Position numbers and translations under genes: made by a program | Notes under the pieces: generated by a model | Told to the model about the DNA's origin: nothing | The model's input: the letters and a program-made list of their open reading frames with translations, nothing else | Database searches by the model: none | Part shown: positions 46,950 through 58,040 of the stretch, in pieces | Numbering within the stretch: position 1 is the stretch's first letter | Layout: each line of letters begins with the position of its first letter | Origin: Quercus robur | Lineage: Eukaryota; Streptophyta; Magnoliopsida; Fagales; Fagaceae | Length of the DNA: 64,000 nucleotides | NCBI RefSeq assembly: GCF_932294415.1 | Contig: NC_065535.1 | Location: 69,991,362-70,055,361, forward strand | Direction: 5' to 3'

Positions 46950-47520
46950 AATTCATTTTTATTGTGGTTTCTATCTTTCTCGATTTTCATATTAGGGATT
47001 TTGGCATTCAATTTGGGGAAGATTCGTTATGTCATAGGTTTTGTCAAAAGTAAAAATAAATTGTAATTTCTTAATAATAAAATGTTGCCACACAATAATT
47101 AACAGAGAGATAAGGTTCATTTTTTAAATTTCAAGGGTTAATAACTATCACTTGAAACCTTTTTTTCTTTTCTTTTTTTTTCTTTTTTTTTTTTTTTTGA
47201 GAAGAGACTCACTTAAAAAAAATAAAAAATAAAAAAATAAAAAAACACCTCAACTCCATATTTATGGATTCTTGACCATATGTGATGTCCCTTTTCATCT
47301 TTCTTTTCTTTTTCTTTTTCTTTTTCTTTTTCTTTTTTTTTTTTTCTTTTTTATCAGGATGTCCCTTTTCATCTATTTTTTTTTTTTTTTTTTTATTACC
47401 CTTTTCATCTATTTGTTGTGCAAGTGAAAAGGGGAAAACAAAAATAAATAATAAAATAAAACCAGCCTTTATATGTTCGACCACAACATAAAAAGACCCC
47501 ACTGTCACTGGTACAACATA
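46950..47520. other. Spacer between ARM-2 and B3-1
   Basis: Matches the spacers upstream of B3-2, B3-3 and B3-4 (ATTAGGGATTTTGGCATT). Contains long T/C-rich tracts at 47160-47200 and 47290-47395 that create spurious Phe-rich and Lys-rich ORFs. Confidence 0.7.
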
Positions 47521-47660
47521 GGCGGCAAAAATTCAAAGGATTTCTAATATTACTCCTTACAGCAATCGGAAATTCCAATCAGATTTGAAACCTAAATCCT
47601 TCATAGTTTTGGATTTCTTGCCACAAAAGCCTCATACTGATATATAATATAAGTGTCATT
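47521..47660 (+). promoter_or_regulatory. B3-1 proximal promoter
   Basis: GGCGGCAAAA (47521-47530), CGGAAATTCCAATCAGATTT, GGATTTCTTGCC and TATATAATATAAGTGTCATT (47641-47660). The layout is repeated at the three other B3 genes and, with divergence, at ARM-2 and ARM-3. The start codon follows 168 bp later, after a CTTT-rich leader. Confidence 0.65.
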
Positions 47661-47827
47661 ACCTTACATATATCACCTCCTTTCATTCCAAGAAACACAA
47701 ACCCTCTTCTATTAACCTTTCTTTCTGCCATTACCGTTTACTTATTACTCTTCATTCCAAGAAACACAAAACCACAAAACCTCTGTAACCCTTTCTTTCT
47801 TTCTTTCTTTCTTTATTTCTCAACATA

Positions 47828-48673
47828 ATGAAGGGTCTTCTAACTCTAAGCCTAAGGCCCTACACTTCAATCACTGAAGCCCTGAAGCCTAGGAGTGTGC
47901 TACAAACCAAGAAAACCCAAGAAGGAAAAGATGGTCAAAACAGAGAACTTGCATTGGAAATATTTGAGGCCAAAAAAGAAAATTTCGCAACTGATGAGGT
48001 TATTTCCTCTGCTTCTGAAAGTACAGGGAAAGAACCTATCTTTTATAATTTTTTACCCATTCCTGAGAATGATCAACTCCAAGTCAGACAAGGAAACGTG
48101 TTTGTAACCAAAACCCATCATGAATATGCAGAGGTTTCAACAGAATTGAAGTTAGGTTATGGTTCTTGCATAACTAATAAGAGGAAAGCAAGTGAAAACT
48201 TGGCCAATTTCTCTCTGTCATCTACAGCTTATGGAATCAAAAGAATGAGACTTAATAGCCATAAAGTTGAAAAAGGAAAAGGGCCTAATGGTGTGTCATT
48301 GGAGTTGAAGCTTGGCCTTGACCCTTGGGTTATCAAGAAGAGGATTCAGTTAAGTGATATAGGTCATTTGGCTAGGCTCTTGTTAGCAGCAGATCTGGTG
48401 AAGGGGCATATTTTGCCACTATGGAATGCGAGGCGCATTGAAGGCATCAAGAATGGGGTACGAGTTGCTGTTTGGGATTGTGATACCAAGTCTGAACATC
48501 AGTTGATCTTCAAACAGTGGCCAAGTAATGGGTGTTATGTCCTCAATGAAAAATGGACTACGGATTTTGTGTGGAGGAGGGGTCTGAAGAAAGGTTATGA
48601 GATTGGATTTTATTGGGATCAAAGCAATTCAAGATTCAATTTTAGCATTCTCAAGCGGGCTTCAAGCAATTAA
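47828..48673 (+). CDS. B3-domain DNA-binding protein (B3-1)
   Basis: Intronless, 281 aa. Residues 1-100 are unstructured-looking with many E/K. Basic patches NKRK (117-120) and IKRMR (137-141) may serve nuclear import. An LxLxL EAR-like motif (LELKL, 158-162) sits just before a plant B3 domain (about 168-277: PWVIKKRIQLSDIGHLARLLL, VAVWDCDT, FKQWPSNGCYVL, WTTDFVWRRGL, ending FNFSILKRA). Members of this group are small nuclear DNA-binding proteins; a repressor role is inferred from the EAR motif. One odd residue: KGYEIGFYW, whereas the other three copies have KGDEIGLYW, changing an Asp common in B3 domains. Regulation is probably through the E2F-like box and TATA upstream. Confidence 0.88.
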   Translation: MKGLLTLSLRPYTSITEALKPRSVLQTKKTQEGKDGQNRELALEIFEAKKENFATDEVISSASESTGKEPIFYNFLPIPENDQLQVRQGNVFVTKTHHEYAEVSTELKLGYGSCITNKRKASENLANFSLSSTAYGIKRMRLNSHKVEKGKGPNGVSLELKLGLDPWVIKKRIQLSDIGHLARLLLAADLVKGHILPLWNARRIEGIKNGVRVAVWDCDTKSEHQLIFKQWPSNGCYVLNEKWTTDFVWRRGLKKGYEIGFYWDQSNSRFNFSILKRASSN

Positions 48674-51611
48674 TCCTCTCTCCACTAGTTTTCTCTTTGC
48701 AATTCATCTATGTTATAATAGAATTCTTTGCCAAGTGTCTAATATCTCGGGTGTGGAAGCTTGAGAGGTTGAAACTTTGAAGATAGTTTGTCTTTTTATT
48801 TTATTTTTCCCTATGATATTGCTTGTACATCTTGGGGTTATTACAATTTAGGACAAATGGAGAATGGTGAATTACTTGTTCCATTCTTTTTATTTTTTTA
48901 TTTTAATTCAATTTCAACTCCTTTGTTCTTATCCTATTGCCTATTGGTCAACTTTGAAAGTTGTGTGGTAGTGTCTGCTTAATTTCTGAAAAATAGAATT
49001 AGCCTAGTGTGAAGCTTTTGTTTAGCTTTGATTGAGTAAACTCCTATTTTTGTTTAAACATACCCTAGATGGTTTGGAATGAAAATTTAAAAAATGATGG
49101 TTTGGTCATTAATTAGTTTTTACATCATGTTATTCCTTATAATTGTAGTCGTCTAAACATTCATTCTATCATCCTTGCTCTTTTACTAAAAATATTTCTT
49201 AGTATCCCCATGTTTCTGCTTCTCATTGCTACAGCAGGGGAACATATGACAATGCATGAATTACAGTACAGTTGTTAATCGCCTCATTAGTTTGTAGTCC
49301 ATTTTCAAAATGAAGGGTAAAGATGACAGATTTTTTTTATAAGCAGTAAAGATGACACATTGAGAATAAAGCATTGTTGAGTAAGCAATTTTAGCTCTTC
49401 AAGGGAACGGAAAGGAAAAACAAAACAAAACAAATTTGCTTGGGCTTTGACCGATTCTCATGGTGTATGAAATTATTTTGCTTGTACAACCGTTAAAGAT
49501 AGAATTGATAATGTAGTCAAGTTACTTTTGGTTTAAAGTCCATATTTTTACTAGCTTTTACTATTTTTCAATATAGGTGTAACCTTTTATAAGCCTTGTT
49601 AACGTGTGTACAAGAATACGCATTAACAAAAACCAATTATTTATTATACGTAGTGTATTACATCTTTTTCTCAAACAGATGAGAGTCTCGTATGGTCACA
49701 TAAGTGTCTTTGCCCATAGGACCCACTCTCATATGAAAATAAGACATTATACCTAGTGCACATAATAATTTCTCATGGGACTATGTGTTACTTAAGCACA
49801 TGTAAAGTGCAAACTGGGTTTCTTTATCTCAAAATACATATTAAATTATTTTTTTGAGAAGAATACATTTTAAAGTATAGTTATTAAACTTATATAGTTA
49901 TATTGGCCCAAATGGTCAGACCAATGAACCGATGAATGATGAGTATCCAGAGTTCTAGCCCGATTCAAAGTTTTTTATTAGAGATCGTTAGCCCTATAAA
50001 ATGAAGTCAAATTCAATTTGTTCTTTGTAGCTTGTTCAACTCGGAGATGTTTTTGGAAATCCTCAGGCTTTTTCATGTACTTCACATCACTGTCTATCCT
50101 ATTTTTATATTTTTTTTGGAATTTCAGCTTTTTGAATAAAGAAAAATGCTATAAGTATACGGAAAGAAATCATTGAATACAATATATCTTACATAGTATA
50201 TCTTTATTAATACGAATTTATTTTGAAAAAATATATATATAAATTTTCAAAATGGTTTAAATTACTTTCCTTTCAAAATTTTGAAGTACTAATGTATTTA
50301 AGCCTTCTCAAAAGTAAATGATTAATGGACTTTTTGTTTAAATTTGGCTTACCTCTCATACTTTTTAAAAAAGAATCTATTTTTGTTTTAATAAAAGACT
50401 ACTACATCACCCACTAACTAAATAAAATGTGAAAATTAAAACCTACTACCACTTGCCAGGACATGTCCAATAAAAAAAGTATCGGAGATAAGCCAAACCC
50501 TTTTTGTTTTATATAGACAAGTAGTAGGGGAGGAGGTGAGGTTCAAACCACATACATGAGACATCACAAAAGATACAATTACCATTATACTATCCCTTAA
50601 ATCCCATGAATCCACATACATGAAAAATGAGACACCACAAAAGATACCATTACCACTATACTATCTCTTGAATCCCATGAATCGACTCATTTGACACATA
50701 AGAGATGGACAAATTGTTTGTTTTTTAGATGAATTCAAGGCTACCTTGTGGACCGGTGTTGAAACATATTTATGGACCTTTTAAAGAGCATGAGGAATAA
50801 CTCAAGGTTTCAGACATAATTTCTCCCTCGGGTAATTTGGAATTTCATCATTATCTTTGTTTTCCAATTTTTCAAAAAAAATAATCTCTTAGATATGGAA
50901 CTCCTATAGTATTTTGATTGTAATATTTTTAGATTGGTTAAGATATTTTGAGATTATACCGAATTAAATGTTGTTGTTGATTTTGTATATTGTGATATTA
51001 TTTAAGGAAAAAAAATTTGTTTTCCATACGAGCCAAATGCCTAAAGATGTCTTTTGGAGCATTTTCAGAAATGAAATCAAGCACTAGAAAATAAATAGCT
51101 TCTTGAAAGAATTTTCAGCTGAAAATATTTACAGTTGGAACATTTTTCACATAGAAACAAAAGCAATCTAAGTAAATTTTTCCTATCCCCTATTGGAGCG
51201 ATTAAAAAAAAATGTGCTGTTTTTATCTTGTTGTAACACACTCTATATTTTATAATATTTTTTATCTATTAATACATATCCTATTTCATCCAAAAAAAAG
51301 CTTTATAACTCAATAGACACTTTTTTTTATTTCCAACCAAAATATCCAACTTTCAAAAATCTCTTCCTTTAACTATCGAATTATTGAAGAAAACAAAACT
51401 AATGACTTATTGAAAAAATACACATCTCTTTCATGAAAAATATAAAATAAATAATAATAACAATAAAAATAAATAAATGCTGACAACCCTATTTAGCATT
51501 GGACCTTATACTTTACAAACAATCAAAATCATCATAAGCCTAAACCCAATATATATGGGTCTCTAAGAGGGATGGTCTTGACCATCTGGCCCAATTAAAC
51601 ATATATAATGT
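48674..51611. other. B3-1 3' flank and right copy of duplicated spacer
   Basis: 48674-49160 resembles the 3' flanks of the other B3 genes. From 49162 it duplicates the ARM-1 3' spacer (43281 on). No gene. Confidence 0.75.
50340..50499. mobile_element. 160-bp MITE with 10-bp TSD
   Basis: Tips TTTGGCTTACCTCTCATACT and, inverted, TTTGGCTTATCTCCGATACT. CTTTTTGTTT flanks both sides (50330-50339 and 50500-50509), and one copy of it marks the empty site in the paralogous spacer (44370-44379). The duplication length fits a MULE. Confidence 0.85.
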
Positions 51612-52166
51612 GGCGATTTTGGCCCATTAGCATTTATTTTTAAAATATTTAGGCCCGAAACACTGTTTGGGAAATATATAGCAATATTTAGGCCAAGCTC
51701 GAGTACCATGTTTTTTTAATCTACTATCGCCCCATATTCAAGGAACCCTATAGTGGCGTTTTTAATCCCTATAGTGACGTTTTCGGGCCAAAAAACGCCA
51801 CTATAGGGCCCCTTGAACCTGTTATGGGACTTATAAAAAAAATTTGCAGGAAAACGCCGCTATAGGGACCAAAAACGTCACTATAGGGCTTAAAAACGCC
51901 ACTATAGGGCCCCTTGAACCTGTTATGGGGACTCGTAAAAAAATTTTGCATGAAAACGCCGCTATAGGGCCCGAAAACGTCACTATAGGGCTTAAAAACG
52001 CCACTATAGGGCTCATTGAATATGGGGCGACAGTGGATTAAAAAAACATGGTACTCGAGCTTGCCAAGCTCGAGTACCTAAAAAAGTGGTATATTGCTAT
52101 ATATTTTCCAAACAGTGTTTCGAGCCTAAATATTTTAAAAATCAATGCTAATGGGCCAAAATCGCC
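51612..52166. mobile_element. 555-bp foldback MULE MITE with perfect 10-bp TSD
   Basis: Tips GGCGATTTTGGCCCATTAGC and its inverse complement; the arms stay paired for about 190 bp (CGAAACACTGTTTGG, ACTCGAGCTTG, CGCCCCATATTCAA). TATATAATGT flanks both sides (51602-51611 and 52167-52176). The unoccupied site is in the paralogous spacer (45528-45537). The centre has a direct duplication of about 100 bp built on AACGCCACTATAGGG. No coding capacity; the short ORFs are by-products of the arms. Confidence 0.93.
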
Positions 52167-52222
52167 TATATAATGTTCCTTTTCACTATTTATGGCCCAA
52201 GTCACCGCCCAACTAAGAACTA

Positions 52223-52365
52223 GGCGGCAAAAGCAAAACCTCTCGAAGTTCGGAAATCTCAATAGATTTAAAACACATAAATCCTACTTATGTTCGGATT
52301 TCTTGCCAAATTCCATTGCCTTGGCTTCCATATAATATAACTTATATTGTATAAGTGCCACTACA
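52223..52365 (+). promoter_or_regulatory. ARM-3 proximal promoter (B3-type)
   Basis: GGCGGCAAAA (52223-52232), CGGAAATCTCAATAGATTT, AAATCCTACTTATG, GGATTTCTTGCC, then a TATA region (CATATAATATAA) and ATAAGTGCCACTAC. It aligns block by block with the B3 promoters. Confidence 0.65.
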
Positions 52366-52452
52366 CCTGAATCTCTATCTCTCTCTCTCTCTTTAGTACC
52401 AAAAAAAAACACAAACACTCTCAATTGGGTTTATTCTGTGAACCAAAAAACA

Positions 52453-52560
52453 ATGGATTTTCAAACCAAAAAAACACAGACTTTTCATCTTGAAGCAACC
52501 AATCCCATTGTCCCAATACCAACATCAACATTAGCATCACTTCCTCACAAGAAAACATAG
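52453..52560 (+). other. Upstream ORF or relic N-terminus of ARM-3 (35 codons)
   Basis: ATG at 52453 opens a 35-residue frame (MDFQTKKTQTFHLEATNP...) ending TAG at 52558-52560, 41 bp before the ARM-3 ATG. The same start context is present in ARM-2, and the HLEATNP stretch is recognisable in ARM-1 although its ATG is ACG. It may be a regulatory uORF or the former N-terminus cut off by a frameshift. Confidence 0.4.
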
Positions 52561-52601
52561 TTAGAGAAGTTTTGAGAGACACATAGAGGAAGCTTGCTGT
52601 C

Positions 52602-54113
52602 ATGGAGGAAGCGGTGGTACAAAATCTTTTTAATGGTGCTAGAGAAGCAATGATTGAAGCGGCTAGAGAACTCAGTAAACTTAGTAGTAAGCAGAGGCAA
52701 AATTTGGCTGAAAGAGGTGTTATCTCTCCTTTGATTATGATGCTTCATTCGCAAGATTATGAGGCCATTGAAGCTGCTCTGTTTGCTCTCGTCTGCCTTA
52801 CTTTTGGCAGTGAACGGTCAGTTTCTTCATCCACAATAATATCAAGTTTCACTTCTTAAGTTCTCAAAACTAAATTCTTAGATATAATTCATATTCATTC
52901 ATCGTTAATCATTGAATTTGTTTGCAATCTGGGTTGGCTTTGAACTTTCATCATTATGACAAATAGAAAAGAAATTCAGGATACTAATCCACAACAAATC
53001 TTCTATAGAAAATAATGTGCTGCAAAATTAGTACAAAAACTAAAAAGTTTTACTTTTTCTACCCCCATGCCCTTTGCTGGATTATTCGGACCATGGAATT
53101 TGTATTAGTAATACTGTAATAGTTGTTGCTATTCAGTAGTGGCCCCCAATCATAATGATGATTATGTGCTAACATTTATGTATAGAACACATGAGAATTT
53201 ATTTTTTTTAGTATAGAAGTTAAATGTTCTGTATTTTCCAATAGTTGACTTGGGAATTCTGAATTTTTTTTTTTTTTTTTACAGAAACAAGATCCGCATT
53301 GTGAAATCTGGGCCCATACCAGTCTTGCTAAGCCTCCTTCAATGTCAAAATGAAGCACTGATTGAGCTCACATTAGCAGCAATGTTCATCCTCTCTTCTT
53401 GCACAGCAAACAAGCTAGCAATCGCTTCATCTGGGACCATCCAGCACTTAATACAGTTTCTCAATGAAGGTGTTAACAACATGAATAGCATTAGCATGAA
53501 AGCCAAGCTCGACGCCATAGCCACACTCCACAATCTCTCAACTTGTGACCAGATTATTCCTTCAATTGCCCCTTCTGGTTTATTATCTTCCATCCTTCAA
53601 TTAATCTACAACTCGGAAAAGTCATCAGAGTTGGTTGAAAAGATAATGGGGCTAATTCAGCATATCGTTTCCTCATCAGAAAGTGCACTTTGTGAAATTG
53701 CTAGCACACATGGTGTCATTTGTGCAATGGTTGAAACTATGGAGGATGGTTCTCCACAATGCAAAGAGCATGCAGTGGGAATCCTCTTGCTTATATGCCA
53801 GAGCAATAAAGAAAGATATAGAGGTTTGATTTTAAGGGAAGGAGTGATGCCAGGGCTACTTCAGTTGAGTGTACATGGGACATGGAGGGCTAAAGATATG
53901 GCTAGAGAATTGTTGTTGCTTCTGAGGGATTGCTCAAGTTATAGTTTAAGAAATGAACAACCAAAGGTTGAGCTTATAGAGGCAATCATGCAAGAAATTG
54001 ATGCAAGAGAGAACATGGATATGACAACACTAATAGAGATGATGGAAAAGTGGAATAATGGAAAATATAAGAAGAATAGAAAAGTTGGAGTTAGGAAAAG
54101 ATTTTTGTTATGA
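52602..54113 (+). CDS. ARM-repeat protein (ARM-3), two exons
   Basis: Exons 52602-52816 and 53285-54113, joined at the same Arg codon as ARM-1; the acceptor follows a T-run and ACAG. Product 347 aa. Tandem armadillo-like repeats (ERGVISPLIMMLHSQDYEA, KSGPIPVLLSLLQCQNE, SSGTIQHLIQFL, PSGLLSSILQLI, THGVICAMVETM, REGVMPGLLQL). No U-box or other domain. Compared with ARM-1 the C-terminus is longer and basic (NGKYKKNRKVGVRKRFLL). Family role: protein-protein scaffold; the target is unknown. Expression may follow the B3 genes because of the shared promoter. The in-frame codon just upstream is interrupted by TAG in ACATAGAGG, so this ATG is the first usable start. Confidence 0.85.
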
Positions 54114-55345
54114 TTTTTATTATCCTTCTTGTGTATTTAGTAAGATGGATAGAAAATTATAATGATAAAAATGAATATACATTTATTTCGTTTGGTTGAA
54201 AGAAAGATTTTTGCTATGATTTTTGTTATCTTTCTTGTATGTTTAGTAAGATGAATTAAAAAGTAGAATAATAAAAATGAATATACATTTATTTTGTTTG
54301 GTAGAAAGAAAAAATTAAAGGAAAGAAATAAAAATTTCTATTGATTTATTAAAATAATTATTTTAATATTATTATAATTTATTTGTATATGTTTTATTTT
54401 ATTTTTTTTATATATATGTTGTGAAATTGAGCTTGAAACTATCTAAAAAAATTGAGGTTATCTTTATTCAATATTGTTACTTTTGACTATTCACTCTATT
54501 AATTGTTTATATCATAAGTAATTTATAAATTAATTTATAATTAATTTTTTAAGAACAAGCATAATTTCAAAAGCATAGATAATAGTTCTAAGTTTCATAT
54601 TATAATATCAGAAAATTAATTAAAAACTCATCTAAAATTAATATTTTAAAAATAAATAAATAATGAATAATAAGTAGATAAAAGAAAAAGAATCTATTCC
54701 TTTGGCTTTATATGCTTCCAAATGTATAATACTATACGCACGTGCACATGTGAAAAAGATCTACATCCTCAACCTTCATTTTTTATAATTGCCTCTATCT
54801 TTCTCAATTCTCATATTAGGGATTTTGGCATTTAATTTGGGGAAGATTCGTTATGAAATAGGTCAATACTATTGGGGCTTCAAATATCTTAATGGGTCAT
54901 GGGTTTTCTAAATGTAAAATAAACTTAATTTCTTAATAAAAAATGGTGACATGTTACTATAAAAATGACATGTCATTTCTCCGTTAGTCATATAGAAATT
55001 GAAATTCAATAGTATACATTTTTTAAATTTCAAATATCAATAACACTCACTTAAATTTGAGGAACTAAAAACACTGACTTAGCAATAATGTATTTTGGCC
55101 TTCTTTAAATGATTTTTTTCTTCTTTTTTTTTTTTTTTTTACTTCCATTTGTGCTATTCTCCCTAATCCTTAATATATGTGTATTCAACAGCCCCGAGAT
55201 CTTGACCATATGTGAAGTACCCTTTCATCTATTTGTTGCGCAAGTGAAAAGGGAAAAACAAAAATAAATAATAAAATAAAATAAAACCAGCCATTATATA
55301 TTCGACCACAACATAGAAAGACCTCGTTGTCACTGGTACAACATA
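54114..55345. other. Spacer between ARM-3 and B3-2
   Basis: Contains imperfect repeats of TTTTGTTATCYTTCTTGTRTG and GTTTGGTTGAAA just after ARM-3, then AT-rich DNA shared with 57140-58040 and 60200-61480. No gene. Confidence 0.7.
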
Positions 55346-55475
55346 GGCGGCAAAAATTCAAAGGATTTGTGATATTACTCCTCACAGCAATCGAAAATTT
55401 CAGTCAGATTTGAAACCTTAATCCAAAATAGTATGGGTTTCTTGCCCCAAAAGGCTCAAACTGATATATAATCTA
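55346..55475 (+). promoter_or_regulatory. B3-2 proximal promoter
   Basis: GGCGGCAAAA (55346-55355) and TATATAATCTAAGTCTCATT (from 55465). GGATTTCTTGCC appears as GGGTTTCTTGCC. Confidence 0.6.
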
Positions 55476-55631
55476 AGTCTCATTACCATACATATATCAC
55501 TTCCTTTCATTCCAATAAACACAACCCCTCTTCTGTAAACCTTTCTTTCTGCCATTACCGTTCATTGCTCTTCATTCCAAGAAACACAAACCCTCCGTAA
55601 CCGTTTCTTTCTTTCTTTATTTATCAACGTA

Positions 55632-56478
55632 ATGAAGGGTCTTCTAACACTAAGCCCAAGGCCCTGCACTTCAATCACTGAAGCCCTAAAGCCTAGGAGT
55701 GCTACAAACCAAGAAAACCCAAGAAGGAAAAGATGGCCAAAACAGAGAACTTGCATTGGAAATATTTGAGGCCAAGAAAGAAAATTTCGCAACTGATGAG
55801 ATTATTATTTCCTCTGCTTCTGAAAGTATAGGGAAAGAACCTATCTTTTATAATTTTTTACCCATTCCTGAGAATGATCAACTCCAAGTCAGTCAAGAAA
55901 ACATGCTTGTAACCAAAACCCATCATGAATCTGAAGAGGTTTCAACAGAGTTGAAGTTGGGTTATGGTTCTTGCATAGCCAATAAGAGGAAAGCAAGTGA
56001 AAACTTGGCCAATTTCTCTCTGTCATCTACAGCTTGTGGAATCAAAAGAATGAGACTTAATAGCCATAAAGTTGAAAAAGGAAAAGGGCCTAATGGTGTG
56101 TCATTGGAGTTGAAGCTTGGCCTTGAACCTTGGGTTATCAAGAAGAGGATTCAGTTAAGTGATATAGGTCATTTGGCTAGGTTCTTGTTAGCAGCAGATC
56201 TGGTGAAGGGGCATATTTTGACACAATGGGATGCGAGGCGCATTGAAGGCATCAAGAACAGGGTACGAGTTGCTGTTTGGGATTGTGATACCAAGTCTGA
56301 ACATCAATTGACCTTCAAACAGTGGCCAAGTAATAGGTGTTATGTCCTCAATGAAAAATGGACTACGGATTTTGTGTGGAGGAGGGGTCTAAAGAAAGGT
56401 GATGAGATTGGACTTTATTGGGATCAAAGCAATTCAAGATTCAATTTTAGCATTCTCAAGCGGGCTTCAAGTGATTAA
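55632..56478 (+). pseudogene. B3-2: B3-domain gene with 2-bp N-terminal deletion
   Basis: The conserved ATG at 55632 opens MKGLLTLSPRP, but two bases are missing in AGGAGTGCTAC (others AGGAGTGTGCYAC). The frame shifts after about codon 23 and stops near codon 46. The rest of the gene (55699-56478) is open and carries the EAR-like LELKL and a complete B3 domain ending SRFNFSILKRA. An in-frame ATG at 55903 could give a 191-aa N-truncated protein. Two Gly-to-Arg changes versus the paralogues (IKNRVRV, SNRCYVL) fall inside the domain. Pseudogene is favoured; a truncated product is possible. Confidence 0.75.
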
Positions 56479-58040
56479 TCCTCTCTCCACTAGTTTTCTC
56501 TTTGCAATTCATCTATGTTATAATAGAATTTTTTGCCAAGTGTCTAATATCTCGGGTGTGGAAGTTTGAAACGTTGAAACTTTTAAGATAGTTTGTCTTT
56601 TTATTTTATTTTTCCCTGTGATATTGCTTGTACATCTTGGGGGTATTATATTTTAGGACAAATGGAGAATGGTGAATTACCTGTTCCATTCTTTTTAATT
56701 TTTTTATTTTAATTCAATTTCGACTCTTTTGTTCTTATCATGTTGCCTGTTGGTCAGCTTTGAAAGCTGTGTGGTAGTGTCTGCTTAATTTCTAAACAAT
56801 AGAATTAGCCTAGTGTGAAGCTTTTGTTTAGCTTTGATTGAGTAAACTCCTATTTTTATTTAAACATACCCTAGATGGTTTGGAATTTTTTTTTTTTTTT
56901 TTAAATGGATGGTTGGGATCATTAATTAGTTTTTACATCGTGTTATTCCTTACAAATGCAGTCAATCTAAATATTTTTCCATCACAGTAACCGAGTTGAT
57001 GTCCATTGTATCACTTGCTTTGCTTTTCTTATGTACTTCTCTCCTTATTTCTCAAATAATCCTTTTCATCATAAGCTTCTTAAAAGAGTGCTGGATTTGA
57101 ACTGTTATGCAACTTATTTAAGATTCATAGTTTAGACATTATCTACAAAATGGAGGTTATCTTTATTCAACAGTGTTACTTTTGACTATTCACTCTATTA
57201 ATTGTTTATATTATAAGTAATTTATAAATTAATTTTTTTAAGAACAAGCATAATTTCAAAAGCATAGATAATAGTTCCAAGTTTCATATTATAATATCAG
57301 AAAATTAATTAAAAACTCAACTAAGATTAATATTTTAAAAAAGAATAAATAATGAATAATAAGTAGATAAAAGAAAAAGAATTTATTCCTTTATTTGCTT
57401 CCAAATGTATAATACTATACACACGTGCACATGTGGAAAAGATCTACATCCTCAACTTTCATTTTTTAGCCTCTATCTTTCTCAATTCTCATGTTAGGGA
57501 TTTTGGCATTTAATTTGGGGAAGATTCGTTATGAAATGGATCAATACTATTGGGGCAACAAATATCTTAATAGGTCATGGGTTTTTTAAATGTAAACTAA
57601 ATTTAATTGCTTAATAAAAAAATGGTGTCATGTTACTTTAAAAATGTCATGTCATTTCTCTATTAGTTATATAGAAAATGAAATTCAATAATGTTCATTT
57701 TTTAAATTTCAAATATCAATAACGCTCACTTAAATTTGAGGAACTAAAAACATTGACTTAGCAATAATGTATTTTGGCCTTCTTTAAATGATTTTTTTTC
57801 TTTTTTTCTTTTTCTTTTTTTTTACTTCCATTTGTGCTATCCTCCCAAATCCTTAATATATCATATATGTCTATTCAACAGCCCCGGGGTCTTGACCATA
57901 TGTGATGTACCCTTTCATCTATTTGTTGCGCAAGTGAAAAGGGAAAAACAAAAATAAATAATAAAACAAAATAAAATAAAACCAGCCATTATATATTCGA
58001 CCGCAACATAGAAAGACCTCACTGTCACTGGTACAACATA
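56479..58040. other. Spacer between B3-2 and B3-3
   Basis: B3-type 3' flank to about 57150, then joins DNA that lies 3' of ARM-3 elsewhere (GAGGTTATCTTTATTCAA matches about 54452). The ARM gene expected here is missing. No gene. Confidence 0.7.

Noticed and set aside
47209..47508. Lys-rich and Phe-rich overlapping ORFs
   Set aside because: Products of T/C-rich simple sequence in the B3-1 upstream spacer, not conserved in the other three spacers.
48419..48622. Antisense ORF conserved opposite three B3 genes
   Set aside because: Conservation follows from the sense coding sequence. The frame is a shadow.
51769..52041. Several ORFs encoding repeated GPIVAF-type peptides
   Set aside because: They translate the internal repeats of a foldback MITE on both strands; no gene.
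51720..52050. Relation between CTATAGGGC units here and the CACTA subterminal GCTATAGC units
   Set aside because: They look alike, but this element has MULE-type tips and a 10-bp duplication, not CACTA ends. The similarity is probably coincidental.
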